Assembly: GCA_023379935.1 (NCBI GenBank)
Contig: JAMCPD010000007.1
Coordinates: 1 to 54,986, forward strand
Reading direction: 5' to 3'
DNA from: Actinomycetota bacterium
GTDB lineage: Bacteria; Actinomycetota; Acidimicrobiia; Acidimicrobiales; JAMCPD01
Length of the DNA stretch: 54,986 nucleotides
Under the pieces are notes generated by a model. It searched no databases, was not told the DNA's origin, and worked only from the letters and a program-made list of their open reading frames with translations. This document shows, piece after piece, positions 26,616 to 35,901 of the stretch. How positions within the stretch are numbered: position 1 is the first letter of the stretch; every line of letters starts with the position of its first letter. A program made the position numbers and the translations under genes.

Positions 26616-27809
26616 ATGAGTTCCTCCGAGCGCATCGCCATCACGCCTGAAGTCATTACCTGGGCTCGGGAATCGGCAGGTCTTGATCCGGATCAGGCTG
26701 CACACAGGTTGACCGTGAGCCGAGCGACGCTCGACGGATGGGAGTCTGGAGAGAAGCCTCCAACGATCAAGCAGCTTCGGAAGGCAGCGAAAGCCTACCG
26801 ACGCCCGCTCGCCGTGCTGCTGCTGCCGTCCCCACCGACAGACTTTTCACCGTTGCAGGACTATCGGCGTTCTGGCGCTGCCGAGACTTCGATGACGCCA
26901 GAGCTGGTGTCCGAGGTAAAACGTGCCCTGACGCAACGAGAGGTCTTCTTGGAGCTGGACGAAGTTGCGCCGACGTCCGTCGTTTCCTCCGATGAGATTC
27001 CACGGCTGGATCAAGCCGAGAGCCCCGAAGTTGGAGGCTCCCGGTTGCGAGAAGCCCTGCGGCTCGACTCGCTCCCACATTCGGTCTGGTCTCGGCCGGG
27101 AGAAGCACTCAACCGCTGCATCAGGGCTGTTGAGGAACTGGGTGTCATCGTCATCCAGACTCAAGGTATCGAGATCAGCGAACTGCGTGGTTTCTCGATA
27201 TCTGAATTGCCGCATCCCGTCATCGCTCTCAACGGGAAGGACTTCCCAAGACCCCGGCTCTTTACGCTCTTGCACGAATTGGCACACCTGGGGCTTCGGG
27301 CCGGTGGCCTCTGCGATCTGCACGAATCACGAGCGAGCATATCGACGAGTTGGGACGGCACCGAGCACTACTGCAACGCAGTCGCCGCAAGTGCTCTGAT
27401 GCCCGCCGAGAGCCTGATGCGTGATACCACCGTTGCACAGGCTGGGAGCACATACGACTGGTCGCTTGGGGAACTGAGGCAACTGAGCGCCAGGTTCGGT
27501 GCAAGTTCCGAAGCGGTTCTCCTGCGTCTCGTCAGCCTATCTAAGGCATCGTGGGGCACGTATTGGACACGCAAGGACGAACTGGAAGAGGAGTATGCAG
27601 AGGCACGACGACATGCACGTGAACAGCAACGAGAGTCTCCCGGCGGACCTTCCTATTACGTGGTCAAGGCCCGAAACATGGGCCATGGCTACATCACATC
27701 CGTCCTGGATGCCTTCAAATCACGGGCGATCACGTCGCTCGATGTCGCCGATTACCTCGATGTCCGCTACGACCAGCTTCCACAACTTGAGCGAGCGGCT
27801 GGGGCATGA
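26616..27809 (+). CDS. XRE-type HTH protein with ImmA/IrrE metallopeptidase domain
   Basis: 397 residues. Residues ~8-65 form an XRE helix-turn-helix (ITWARESAGLDPDQAAHRLTVSRATLDGWESGEKPP...), followed by a linker. A COG2856/ImmA-IrrE zinc peptidase domain has H220-E-L-A-H224, with a later AASALMPAE segment typical of the family. In phage and mobile-element systems such proteins cleave a repressor or act as the antitoxin side of a two-gene module. The start lies 19 bases after the methyltransferase stop, with AGAAGGT as ribosome site. Its stop overlaps the next start (ATGA), implying coupled expression. Confidence 0.88.
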   Translation: MSSSERIAITPEVITWARESAGLDPDQAAHRLTVSRATLDGWESGEKPPTIKQLRKAAKAYRRPLAVLLLPSPPTDFSPLQDYRRSGAAETSMTPELVSEVKRALTQREVFLELDEVAPTSVVSSDEIPRLDQAESPEVGGSRLREALRLDSLPHSVWSRPGEALNRCIRAVEELGVIVIQTQGIEISELRGFSISELPHPVIALNGKDFPRPRLFTLLHELAHLGLRAGGLCDLHESRASISTSWDGTEHYCNAVAASALMPAESLMRDTTVAQAGSTYDWSLGELRQLSARFGASSEAVLLRLVSLSKASWGTYWTRKDELEEEYAEARRHAREQQRESPGGPSYYVVKARNMGHGYITSVLDAFKSRAITSLDVADYLDVRYDQLPQLERAAGA

Positions 27810-28285
27810 ATGACGCTCGGCGCTGCTACTCGGTCGACACGAGTGCTCTCATCGACGGACTTGAGCGCTACTACCCGGAAGAGCACTTTCCAGGACTTTG
27901 GGAGCGGGTGGACGAGGTGGTTGCCGAAGGCAGGCTGATCATCTCGGAAGAGGTATGGGAGGAGGCGCAGTCCAAAGATGCCGTCGTTAAAGCGTGGTGT
28001 GAACCCCGCAAGGATGCGATCATCGTTCCCACGGATGCGACCGTCGTGCAGGAGGTCCAGCGGGTCCTCGTCGGACACAAACGACTGGTGATGAACCTGA
28101 AGGGGCGCAATCGTGCGGACCCCTTCGTCATAGCGGTGGCGAGCATCCGAGGTGCCGTCGTCGTCACCGGGGAGGGCTCGGACGGAACCGACAGTCGTCC
28201 GAAGATTCCGTTTGTCTGCGCCCATCTCGACATTGAGTGCGTCCGCTTCCTCGACGTGATTCGTCTCGAAGGTTGGAGATTCTGA
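27806..28285 (+). CDS. DUF4411 family protein, PIN-like putative toxin/nuclease
   Basis: 159 residues beginning YSVDTSALIDG, with the acidic residue pattern of PIN nucleases (VDTSAL, later SEEVWEE, NRADPFVIAVA, and a C-terminal acidic stretch). This is the DUF4411 pattern, a family often encoded right after an XRE/ImmA-IrrE protein (family knowledge). The pair therefore looks like a toxin-antitoxin module attached to the restriction system. Four-base overlap with the upstream gene. GC-rich like the rest of the island. Confidence 0.82.
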   Translation: MNDARRCYSVDTSALIDGLERYYPEEHFPGLWERVDEVVAEGRLIISEEVWEEAQSKDAVVKAWCEPRKDAIIVPTDATVVQEVQRVLVGHKRLVMNLKGRNRADPFVIAVASIRGAVVVTGEGSDGTDSRPKIPFVCAHLDIECVRFLDVIRLEGWRF

Positions 28286-28303
28286 AGAAGAGGAGTCACA
28301 ACG

Positions 28304-28408
28304 ATGTCACTTACTTCTGAACTGGCGAAACCGTCATCGGCAATTACGCAGTACCTGAGGTTCGTTGGCACACTCGTCACCGACACTGGATGGGTACGGG
28401 GGTGTTAG
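28304..28408 (+). pseudogene. Truncated island gene, N-terminal 34 codons
   Basis: A strong AGAGGAG at 28289-28295 precedes ATG 28304, and the peptide begins MSLTSELAKPSSAITQYLRF. The frame stops at 28408, a dozen bases before repeats that look like an IS21 end, and composition drops back to AT-rich there. It is most simply the first part of a larger island gene whose remainder was lost. The original family is not certain from 34 residues. Confidence 0.45.
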
Positions 28409-28420
28409 CAGCAGCCTAAT

Positions 28421-28457
28421 TTTGACCCACTTCAGCAAACTAAAGTTGACCCACTTT
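28421..28457. mobile_element. IS21-like terminal repeats (remnant)
   Basis: TTGACCCACTT occurs at 28422-28432 and again at 28446-28456, 24 bases apart. Read on the minus strand these are spaced AAGTGGGTCAA repeats, as found at the ends of IS21-family elements. No transposase gene remains, so only an end is left. Confidence 0.45.
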
Positions 28458-28849
28458 CATTTACTTTTGGGGCATCTGAATGGTTATATTCCATCCTAAT
28501 TTCTATCCTTAACTAAGCGAAATATGCGATACATGCGTCAGATACGACACATAAAAGAGCAGGTAGATGGCATACACGAACATATGTCCTGATAGAAAAA
28601 GTGGCCTTAATGGCCTCATTAATCCGCAGGTTGGGGGTTCAACTCCCTCCGAGCGCGCTAAGTAGGTATGCACCTTCGACAATAGTACTCACAAACTGCT
28701 TCAACAGTGCTCAGAAAAGTACGTAATTGTGGTTGATGATGAAACATATGAACATTCATAGCCGAATCACCCAGCGGTAGGCGTGAATTGAAACCATACG
28801 CGGCCATGGCCTTGATGATAAGCCGTATCGAATGAACTGGTTGACACAC
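28458..28849. other. Non-coding junction at the right end of the island
   Basis: About 390 AT-rich bases with no convincing gene. They contain the right attachment repeat (28628-28658). A 63-codon minus-strand frame (28658-28849) matches nothing I know and has no ribosome site. Confidence 0.5.
28628..28658. repeat. Island attachment site, right copy (31-bp direct repeat)
   Basis: Perfect second copy of the tRNA-Arg 3' end (20211-20241). The bases before it do not continue the tRNA, so this is a bare attachment site. The island between the copies is about 8.4 kb. Confidence 0.9.
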
Positions 28850-29479
28850 CTACTTTGTGCACAGTGGATTTGGAGTTGGTTCAGCTATTTTGGTTAGCGT
28901 ATTTCGGTCAGTATGGTGGACCGGTTCGTTTCTGCCACGCACCTTGATGACGGTGTCTTCTTCGTATGACCATGTTCCGTTAGGATTGATCGTAACTGTG
29001 ATGTGGAATTCAACAGTGCGGAAAACGTCTTGTAAGAAGCGGTTCGAGCAGATCCCATAAGTTTCAGCTCCTTGGATGGCAGTTAAGTTAAAAGAGGTCG
29101 AATCTGGTTTTGCTATTCCCGAAGCCATGGTGATCATGCCGCGAGGTATCGTAAGAGTATGAATAACTGTATTGGCACCAGGTTCGAAAAGCCAGTATCC
29201 GACTTGGTCGTGGAAGGTTTCAACCTCACCAGGTTTTACTATATGAGTATGGTAGCGAAGTCCATAGAACAACTGTGGTCCGTTTGTCTGGGGATCAATC
29301 GGCTGAAGTTCGTATCGCTCGACAAAAGTATCGGTTTTGTCGCCGTCGACAAAAGGATGCACATCTTCGCCGTTCAGTCCTTCCCAGATTCCCGCCATAG
29401 GTTGAAGCGGTCCGAGATTGTTGAGTGTGTCGGTATCTGCTGAAGGTTCAGTATAGATGTCGGAAGAATACTCAAACAT
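28850..29479 (-). CDS. Nitrobindin-like / FABP-like heme-binding beta-barrel protein
   Basis: 209 residues. The N-terminal LGPLQPMAGIWEGLNGEDVHP resembles the opening of nitrobindin/THAP4-like (DUF1794) proteins, followed by alternating beta strands (QLFYGLRYHTHIVK, FHDQVGYWLFEP, VIHTLTIPRGMITMASG) and a C-terminal WSYEEDTVIKV strand with H-rich end (VHHTDRN). The family forms a ten-stranded barrel, and some members bind heme and NO. The usual distal His position cannot be confirmed by eye. It lies just outside the island's right end, transcribed toward it. Confidence 0.65.
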   Translation of the reverse strand: MFEYSSDIYTEPSADTDTLNNLGPLQPMAGIWEGLNGEDVHPFVDGDKTDTFVERYELQPIDPQTNGPQLFYGLRYHTHIVKPGEVETFHDQVGYWLFEPGANTVIHTLTIPRGMITMASGIAKPDSTSFNLTAIQGAETYGICSNRFLQDVFRTVEFHITVTINPNGTWSYEEDTVIKVRGRNEPVHHTDRNTLTKIAEPTPNPLCTK

Positions 29480-29728
29480 ATCTGATCAGTTTATCTTTTA
29501 TATAGTGATTATGCCAAATAAAGCATTTTCCTATTCTGAATTCCCGGCTTTAGTAACACTGCAAGGTTTTGAGAGAGATGCTACTTCATATAGAAAAGTC
29601 TTACCTTACAAATAGCAGGTGCCTAAATAGTTCACGAAGTGTAGTGGCTAAAGATGGAGTTTAGGTTTAATGGAGATATTTTAGTTGGCAAGCAGAATAT
29701 GTTACACAACTTTGGCCAAGTTGGATCT

Positions 29729-31954
29729 TTAGACTTGTCTGAAGCGGTTCAAGCGTAGGGAATTGACTACTACTGACACAGAAGAGATTGCCATTGCCCC
29801 AGCGGCGGCAATTGGCGGTAGGATACCGAATGCTGCTAACGGAATCATCAAAGTGTTGTACCCAAAAGCCCACCAGAGATTTTCAATGATAGTTCTGTAG
29901 GTTCGTTTTGAAAGTTGTACGGCTGTAACAATTCCTGCAAGGTCCCCCGACATCAGGGTGATATCAGCCGATTCAATAGCAACGTCAGTACCGGTACCGA
30001 TAGCTATGCCTAAATCGGCTTGCACCAAAGCCGGCGCATCGTTTATTCCGTCTCCCACAAAAGCCACTGTATGTCCTTGTTTCTGCAGCTTTTCAACTTC
30101 CGCCATTTTATCCTGTGGGTAGACCTCTGCAACGACATTGTTTATGCCGACTTGGTTGGCTATGACGTTGGCAACTTGGAAATTGTCCCCTGTAATCATA
30201 ACAAGCTCAAGTCCTGCGGCATTGAGCTTGTTTACTATCTTGCGGGCGTTGGGTTTGAGGGAGTCGGCAACTGCAATTACAGCTTTTGCTTCACGCCCTA
30301 AAGCCACCATGATAACTGTCTTTGCCGCTTGTGATAAGGAGTTGGAACTATCAGCCAGCTCAGGTGGAATAACAATACCAACGCTTGTCAAAAAATCACC
30401 TCTTCCAACCGATACTTCCTTGCCTGCTATTTTGCCTCGTATTCCGCTGCCGGATACCACTTCAAGGTTTTCCAATGGCGTTAGTTCAATGTTACGATCT
30501 TTTGCCGCCTTGACAATTGCAGTTGCTATCGGGTGGGAAGAGCCGGTTTCCAAAGATGCCGCCATTCCCAACGCGGCGATGTCACCGACTACGTCGGTTA
30601 CCTGCATGCGCCCCTCAGTCAGCGTTCCGGTTTTATCCAGAACGATTGTGTCGATATGCGCCGAGCGTTCCAAAGCTAATGCGTTGCGTATAAGTACGCC
30701 AAAGTGAGCCGCACGCCCCGTTCCGACCATGATAGCCGCCGGTGTTGCCAAACCCATGGCGCAGGGACAGGCAACTACCAGTACTGCAACAGCGGCGGTG
30801 AGCCCCCATGTTAGATGACCTGTTGTGATCTGCCAGGCAGCAAATGTAATTGCACCAACCGCTATGACTATTGGCACAAAAACCCCGGCTACATTATCCG
30901 CGAGTCGTTGCACGGGCGCTTTTGAGTTCTGTGCATTTTGAACTAATTGAACAATACTCGCCAAGGCGGTATCAGCGCCTACAGCTAAGGCACGCACTTT
31001 CAACAAACCTTGCCCATTGACTGTGGCACCAATGACCTTGTCACCAACAGTTTTTTCCTGCGGCATAGATTCTCCTGTCAACATTGATTCATCTATGGAT
31101 GAAGATCCCTCTTCTATTACTCCATCAGTAGGAATTTTCTCACCCGGACGTACCATCATAAGATCACCTACCGCAAGTTGCTCTATTGCCAATATGCGTT
31201 CTGCTCCGTCTACCAGTACAGACACGTCTTTGGCACCAAGTTCAAGCAAGGAGTGCAAAGCAGACGAAGCTTTTCCTTTGGCTCTCGCTTCTAAGTACTT
31301 ACCCAAAGAAATGAAGGAGACAATTGCAGAAGCAGTGTCAAGGTAGAGGTAACCACCGCTTGGAATCGCCGGCAAACTTGCAAAAAAAGCAGTCAATGTT
31401 CCCAGTGCAACCAGTGTGTCCATGTTTGCAGATAAGTTTTTAGCTCTGAGGGCGGCTGTACGCAAAAAAGGCCAACCAACCCAGAACTGGACCGGCATGG
31501 TGAGCACTAGCGCAAGCCAACGAGCCCAAGCGTGGGAAGGGAACTCAATGATTAGCACTACCACAACTATCGTAAATGGCCATCCTATTGTGTTGCGTTT
31601 TAACCAGTAACGTTCTTCTGCATGATACTCCTCCGTTACGTCATGGCTGGCTTCGTCTGTTTGTTTGGTATCATGTATGGACGACATCTCTTTTGCCTGG
31701 TAGCCGATATGTTGGACGGCAGCGATTAAATCTGTGGTTGATACGGAGTTGGGGTCATATAAAACGGTTCCCGTATGGCTGGCAAAACCTACATTCGCCT
31801 CTGCTACTCCGGGTTGTTTGGCCAATGTTTTTTCAATTCGTAACGCACATGAGGCACATGTCATGCCGGCCAGTTCAAGGGAGAGTTTTGAAAGTGGTTT
31901 CGCCTTTGCTGACCCGCTGTCAGTTGCTTGTACGATAGGCGGGTTGTCAGTCAT
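29729..31954 (-). CDS. copA: Copper-translocating P1B-type ATPase
   Basis: About 741 residues. It has an N-terminal metal-binding domain with [10 protein letters not shown], eight membrane helices, a CPC ion site in [14 protein letters not shown], the phosphorylation motif [18 protein letters not shown] (the P1B His-Pro) and [11 protein letters not shown]. It pumps Cu(I) out of the cytoplasm. The frame is open to 31990, but ATG 31954 (MTDNPPIVQ) is a better start, overlapping the end of copZ by 8 bases. It is the last gene of a csoR-copZ-copA operon. Confidence 0.96.
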   Translation of the reverse strand: MTDNPPIVQATDSGSAKAKPLSKLSLELAGMTCASCALRIEKTLAKQPGVAEANVGFASHTGTVLYDPNSVSTTDLIAAVQHIGYQAKEMSSIHDTKQTDEASHDVTEEYHAEERYWLKRNTIGWPFTIVVVVLIIEFPSHAWARWLALVLTMPVQFWVGWPFLRTAALRAKNLSANMDTLVALGTLTAFFASLPAIPSGGYLYLDTASAIVSFISLGKYLEARAKGKASSALHSLLELGAKDVSVLVDGAERILAIEQLAVGDLMMVRPGEKIPTDGVIEEGSSSIDESMLTGESMPQEKTVGDKVIGATVNGQGLLKVRALAVGADTALASIVQLVQNAQNSKAPVQRLADNVAGVFVPIVIAVGAITFAAWQITTGHLTWGLTAAVAVLVVACPCAMGLATPAAIMVGTGRAAHFGVLIRNALALERSAHIDTIVLDKTGTLTEGRMQVTDVVGDIAALGMAASLETGSSHPIATAIVKAAKDRNIELTPLENLEVVSGSGIRGKIAGKEVSVGRGDFLTSVGIVIPPELADSSNSLSQAAKTVIMVALGREAKAVIAVADSLKPNARKIVNKLNAAGLELVMITGDNFQVANVIANQVGINNVVAEVYPQDKMAEVEKLQKQGHTVAFVGDGINDAPALVQADLGIAIGTGTDVAIESADITLMSGDLAGIVTAVQLSKRTYRTIIENLWWAFGYNTLMIPLAAFGILPPIAAAGAMAISSVSVVVNSLRLNRFRQV

Positions 31955-32183
31955 GTAATAAACCGGACACCGTATAGCCCTGGTCGGCAATAGTTGATTT
32001 GATTATTTCTAAGGTAATGGGGAATTCAAATACTACATGTACTGTTTTCCCCTTTATGTCAACTGTGACATTTTTGATACCGGCCAAAGGTGATAACGCA
32101 CCTTCAATAGAGGATTTGCAGTGGTTGCATGTTATATCCGGTACCTGCAAAACTATATCATTTTGATTGTTGGAATTATCCAT
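31947..32183 (-). CDS. copZ: Copper chaperone, heavy-metal-associated domain protein
   Basis: 78 residues forming one HMA ferredoxin-like domain with the metal motif [15 protein letters not shown] (MxCxxC-type, with Ile replacing Met). It ferries Cu(I) to CopA and perhaps to CsoR. It sits 17 bases after csoR and overlaps copA, so all three are co-transcribed and presumably induced by copper. Confidence 0.9.
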   Translation of the reverse strand: MDNSNNQNDIVLQVPDITCNHCKSSIEGALSPLAGIKNVTVDIKGKTVHVVFEFPITLEIIKSTIADQGYTVSGLLHD

Positions 32184-32200
32184 GTCTTATTGGCTCCTTT

Positions 32201-32518
32201 TCATTTCTTATCCGTTTTTCTTGAGGTATTTGTCTGTTTTAAAATACCCGGTTCAAATTTAAGCGCTGCCATCAACTCATTGACAATCTCAGTATCTCTG
32301 CCTTCACGCATAGCTGTAGCCACACAGGTCTCCAAGTGGTTACGCAGTACAATTCGATTTACCTGTTCAAGCGATCCCTGTATGGCTGATATTTGCTTCA
32401 TTATTTCAGGGCAGTAGGTATCTTGTTCAACCATGCGCAGCACCGCTTGGAGATGCCCAACCGATGTTTGCAGACGACGTACGGCAGTATCCTTATATTC
32501 AGATTTCATATTATCCAT
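32201..32518 (-). CDS. csoR: CsoR-family copper-sensing repressor
   Basis: About 105 residues from ATG 32518; the frame extends to an ATG at 32533, and GGGATGG fits as ribosome site for 32518. All-helical DUF156 fold. The Cu(I) ligands are C-x24-H-x3-C (YCPEIM ... NHLETC), exactly the spacing of mycobacterial CsoR (Cys36, His61, Cys65). It should repress the csoR-copZ-copA operon and release DNA when copper binds. A candidate operator overlaps its translation start region. Confidence 0.93.
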   Translation of the reverse strand: MDNMKSEYKDTAVRRLQTSVGHLQAVLRMVEQDTYCPEIMKQISAIQGSLEQVNRIVLRNHLETCVATAMREGRDTEIVNELMAALKFEPGILKQTNTSRKTDKK

Positions 32519-32522
32519 GCTA

Positions 32523-32545
32523 TACCATCCCATCAGGGGTGGGTA
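32523..32545. promoter_or_regulatory. Candidate CsoR operator (imperfect palindrome)
   Basis: TACCATCCC, a 5-base spacer, and GGGTGGGTA form arms matching at 7 of 9 positions; GC-rich TACCC...GGGTA-type palindromes are typical of CsoR sites. It overlaps the ribosome site of csoR, so binding could block both transcription and initiation. No convincing promoter pair is seen further upstream, though a minus-strand TTGACA lies at 32643-32648. Confidence 0.4.
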
Positions 32546-32689
32546 GGGTCTTTTGTCACTATTTTGCGGGTAGTGGTGACAAGCGGGTTTTTGCTAACTG
32601 ATCGAGCTCTAAACTTTAGTAGACTCACTTAGAATGATAAACTGTCAACGTTTCGATGCTGAAATTGATAAGAAAGTATGTAACATAGA

Positions 32690-33865
32690 GTGAACTGGCT
32701 GGATATTATTATAATAGCTGTTGTGATACTGGGGACCTTGCATGGTGTCAAGTTAGGGTTTAGCATACAAATTTTTAGCTACAGTGGCTTTTTGTTGGGG
32801 ATGTTCATTGGGGTACTGTTGGTTCCTGTTGTAATCAACCAGGTTTCTTCTCAGACGGCAAAGTCACTTATATCTTTGGGGATAATATTTGGTGTGGCAA
32901 TGATCGTTGGAGGACTTGGCAGAGCCTTAGGTTCAAAATTATGGAAACTGCTGCGGCGTTTCAACTTGGGTCATTTTGACGCTGTACTGGGCGGTATTTT
33001 TGCCGCCTTGTTTACCTTGTTGGTATGCTGGCTGCTTGCCAATACAGTTCTTGGATATCGTTTTTCCGCTTTGAACAAAGCGATAGAAAACTCTGCGATC
33101 TTGAGGACTGTTGGAACTGTTCTGCCACCGGCACCTTCCTGGTTTTCCCATCTTTCGGCTCTTGTTGATCCGCAGGGTTTCCCGTCAGTTTTTGCTAAAT
33201 TTGCCACTGAAGCTGCGGGACCGGTAACCCTACCAACCCAAACCCAGCTCGAAGAGGCGGTTGCGGCCGATGGTAACTCAACAGTCAAGATTATAGGCAA
33301 GACCTGCGGGGAGATACTTGAAGGGTCAGGTTTTGTCGTAACACCGAATCTTGTTGTTACCAACGCACATGTAATAGCCGGAGTTCGTCACCCTGAAGTA
33401 ATTACCTCCGCAGGTGCTTACTCGGCTGTTCCGATATACTTTAATCCCCGCTTCGATATGGCTGTGTTGAAAACCACTGTTTTGCCGGAACCGCCTCTGC
33501 ATTTGTTGAACTCTTATGTGCCTCGCGGCACCAAGGCGGCGGTACTTGGTTATCCCGGTGGCGGGCCATTTGTCGCTCACCGGGCGGGAATAATGGGTGA
33601 GCTGGAAGCAGAGGGAAGAGATATTTATGATCAAGGGCTTGTGACCAGAGCTATTTACAAAGTTGAAGCACATATAATACCCGGCAATTCAGGCGGTCCG
33701 TTGGTTGAACCAAATGGGGAGGTCATAGGGATAGTCTTCTCTAAGTCTGTTTCCAACTCCGATGTCGGTTATGCTTTGACCTCTCCCCAAGTACTGCACC
33801 GCTTGACTAACATTATAAACTCCAAGAATGATAAGGCTGTTTCCACCAGTACATGTATTTCCTGA
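32690..33865 (+). CDS. marP: MarP-like membrane-anchored serine protease (CvpA + trypsin-like)
   Basis: 391 residues, GTG start. Four N-terminal helices of the CvpA/colicin V type (1-~135) precede a periplasmic chymotrypsin-like protease. The triad is His in VVTNAHVIAG, Asp in FNPRFDMAVLK and Ser in IPGNSGGPLVEP. Cys in GKTCGEILEGSG and a Cys three residues from the end match the disulfide of mycobacterial MarP, which is needed for survival in acid and oxidative stress. The same role here is inferred. It is divergent from csoR. Confidence 0.88.
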   Translation: MNWLDIIIIAVVILGTLHGVKLGFSIQIFSYSGFLLGMFIGVLLVPVVINQVSSQTAKSLISLGIIFGVAMIVGGLGRALGSKLWKLLRRFNLGHFDAVLGGIFAALFTLLVCWLLANTVLGYRFSALNKAIENSAILRTVGTVLPPAPSWFSHLSALVDPQGFPSVFAKFATEAAGPVTLPTQTQLEEAVAADGNSTVKIIGKTCGEILEGSGFVVTPNLVVTNAHVIAGVRHPEVITSAGAYSAVPIYFNPRFDMAVLKTTVLPEPPLHLLNSYVPRGTKAAVLGYPGGGPFVAHRAGIMGELEAEGRDIYDQGLVTRAIYKVEAHIIPGNSGGPLVEPNGEVIGIVFSKSVSNSDVGYALTSPQVLHRLTNIINSKNDKAVSTSTCIS

Positions 33866-34013
33866 TGTACCTTTCGAAGTTGCCACAGTTGAAACTGTCA
33901 CAAAAAAGAGATTTTATCGGTGTGAAATGTATCAGTGCGAACAGTTTTCACTTAGAAATAAGGTAATCTGGGAGTAGAGCTATGTCAACGCGTTATCCGT
34001 ACAAAGGACCAGA

Positions 34014-35873
34014 GTGAAAATAGAGGATTACGGTATCATCGGGGATACTCACACGGTTGCCTTAGTCGGTAAAGACGGTTCAATTGACTGGTTATGTCTT
34101 CCGCGTTTTGATTCTGACCCTTGTTTTGCCAAACTGCTTGGTGATTCGACCAACGGCTATTGGAAGATAGCACCTCAAGGTGACATAAAGGAGGTGCACA
34201 GGTCTTGGGCGGGTGATTCTTTGGTTCTTCAAACTGATTGGGTCTCTGAAACCGGATCTGTGCGCGTGATTGACTGTATGCCCATACGTGAGACTCATCC
34301 TGAGGTTGTACGTTTGGTTGAAGGAGTGTCAGGAACGGTGCCAATGAGGATGGAGCTGGTGATGAGGTTCGGCTTTGGCTCGGTGGTTCCTTGGGTTCAT
34401 AGGCAAGATGGCTTGTTGACGGCAATAGCGGGTCCCGATGCACTTTCACTGTGGACGGAAGTCAGGACCAAGGGCAAGGACTTTACCACTGTATCTGAGT
34501 TCAATGTATCAGCCGGTCAACGGGTTCCTTTTATACTCTCCTGGTATCCTTCACATGAATTGCCGCCTCGACCTGTTGACGCTTACTATGTGGTAAAAGA
34601 TACTGAAATGTGGTGGAATGAGTGGGCAGCGCTTTGCGGGTATCAAGGTAAGTGGCGGGATTTTGTGATACGTTCTCTTATAACCTTAAAAGCACTTACT
34701 TATGCGCCAACGGGCGGGATAGTGGCCGCTGCCACTACGTCTTTGCCCGAAGTTATTGGCGGCAGCCGGAACTGGGACTACAGATTTTGCTGGCTTAGGG
34801 ATGCCACCTTGACTTTAGCATCGTTAATGCGCGCCGGTTATTATGATGAAGCTATAGCATGGCGTGATTGGTTGTTGCGGGCTGTTGCCGGTGATCCGTC
34901 AAAACTGCAGATTATGTATGGACCGAGTGGGGAACGCCGTTTAGAGGAATGGACTGTTGACTGGCTTTCGGGATATGAAGGATCTAAACCGGTTAGGGCT
35001 GGCAACGCCGCTTCAAACCAGTATCAACTGGATGTTTATGGTGAGGTTATGTCCACTTTACATGAAGCAAGAGTGGCCGGGATTAAAGTAGATGACCCCG
35101 CCTGGGCACTGCAACAAACCATGATGGACTTTATAGAAACTGGCTGGAAGCAACCTGATGAAGGTATTTGGGAAGTACGCGGGCCAAGAAGGCATTTTAC
35201 CCACTCAAAGGTCATGGCCTGGGTGGCGGTGGACAGAGCGGTGAAAGCTGTGGAGGAGTGTCATTTGGATGGTCCGTTGGCCAAGTGGAAAGAGCTACGC
35301 GCACAAATTCATTCTGAGGTCTCTACTCAAGGGTGGAATCCGACCAAAGGAGCATTCACTCAGTATTATGGTTCAGATGAACTTGATGCCAGCCTGTTGA
35401 TGATACCCATGGTGGGATTTTTGCCTCCAAACGACTACAGGGTAAAAAGTACGGTTAAGGCCATAATGGCTGAACTCACCCAAGACGGTTTTGTTATGAG
35501 GTATAAGACCCAAGGTGATGGGGGAACAAATGGTGAGGCGAGTGGGGCGGTAGATGGTTTACAAGGAGGTGAGGGTGCATTTTTGGCCTGCTCATTTTGG
35601 TTGGTTGATAACTTGGACTTAATGGGGAGACGGGCTGAGGCGACAGCCCTTTTCGATAGGCTTATGCAACTGCCTAATGAGTTGGGGTTACTTTCTGAAG
35701 AGTATGATCCAGTAGCAAAACGTTTGGTTGGGAACTTTCCTCAAGCTTTTTCTCATGTATCGCTTGTCAACTCTGCTTACAATCTTACTTATGCAAGAAG
35801 TCGAGGTGGCCTTGTGCGCAGTTACAGCAGTTTGCGTCATAAACGCGGAGTTTTGGTCAGGGAAAATAAGTAG
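34014..35873 (+). CDS. Glycoside hydrolase family 15 (glucoamylase/trehalase-like)
   Basis: 619 residues, GTG start with AAAGGA upstream. It begins IEDYGIIGDTHTVALVGKDGSIDWLCLPRFDS, the standard start of GH15 proteins related to mycobacterial trehalase. Catalytic regions are visible: SRNWDYRFCWLRDATLTL, a general-acid region RRLEEWTVDWLSGYEGS, and the C-terminal GGEGAFLACSFWLVDNL. No signal peptide, so cytoplasmic. It releases glucose from trehalose or alpha-glucans. The next gene, a glucose dehydrogenase, follows after only 28 bases, suggesting an operon for intracellular glucoside use. Confidence 0.9.
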   Translation: MKIEDYGIIGDTHTVALVGKDGSIDWLCLPRFDSDPCFAKLLGDSTNGYWKIAPQGDIKEVHRSWAGDSLVLQTDWVSETGSVRVIDCMPIRETHPEVVRLVEGVSGTVPMRMELVMRFGFGSVVPWVHRQDGLLTAIAGPDALSLWTEVRTKGKDFTTVSEFNVSAGQRVPFILSWYPSHELPPRPVDAYYVVKDTEMWWNEWAALCGYQGKWRDFVIRSLITLKALTYAPTGGIVAAATTSLPEVIGGSRNWDYRFCWLRDATLTLASLMRAGYYDEAIAWRDWLLRAVAGDPSKLQIMYGPSGERRLEEWTVDWLSGYEGSKPVRAGNAASNQYQLDVYGEVMSTLHEARVAGIKVDDPAWALQQTMMDFIETGWKQPDEGIWEVRGPRRHFTHSKVMAWVAVDRAVKAVEECHLDGPLAKWKELRAQIHSEVSTQGWNPTKGAFTQYYGSDELDASLLMIPMVGFLPPNDYRVKSTVKAIMAELTQDGFVMRYKTQGDGGTNGEASGAVDGLQGGEGAFLACSFWLVDNLDLMGRRAEATALFDRLMQLPNELGLLSEEYDPVAKRLVGNFPQAFSHVSLVNSAYNLTYARSRGGLVRSYSSLRHKRGVLVRENK

Positions 35874-35901
35874 GCAAAGAGGAACTTCAAGGAGTGAAGC
35901 G

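Noticed and set aside
21021-28285. Many long frames antisense to or out of phase with the restriction genes
   Set aside because: GC-rich DNA has few stops; these frames have Arg/Ser-rich shadow composition and no motifs or ribosome sites.
28658-28849. 63-codon minus-strand frame at the island's right end
   Set aside because: It ends exactly in the attachment repeat, has no ribosome site and no recognisable motif.
29511-29615. 34-codon frame between the nitrobindin-like gene and copA
   Set aside because: No ribosome site or known motif; kept only as a weak possibility.
35728-35901. 58-codon N-terminal extension of the glucose dehydrogenase
   Set aside because: It overlaps the end of the GH15 gene; AAGGAG before GTG 35902 marks the true start.
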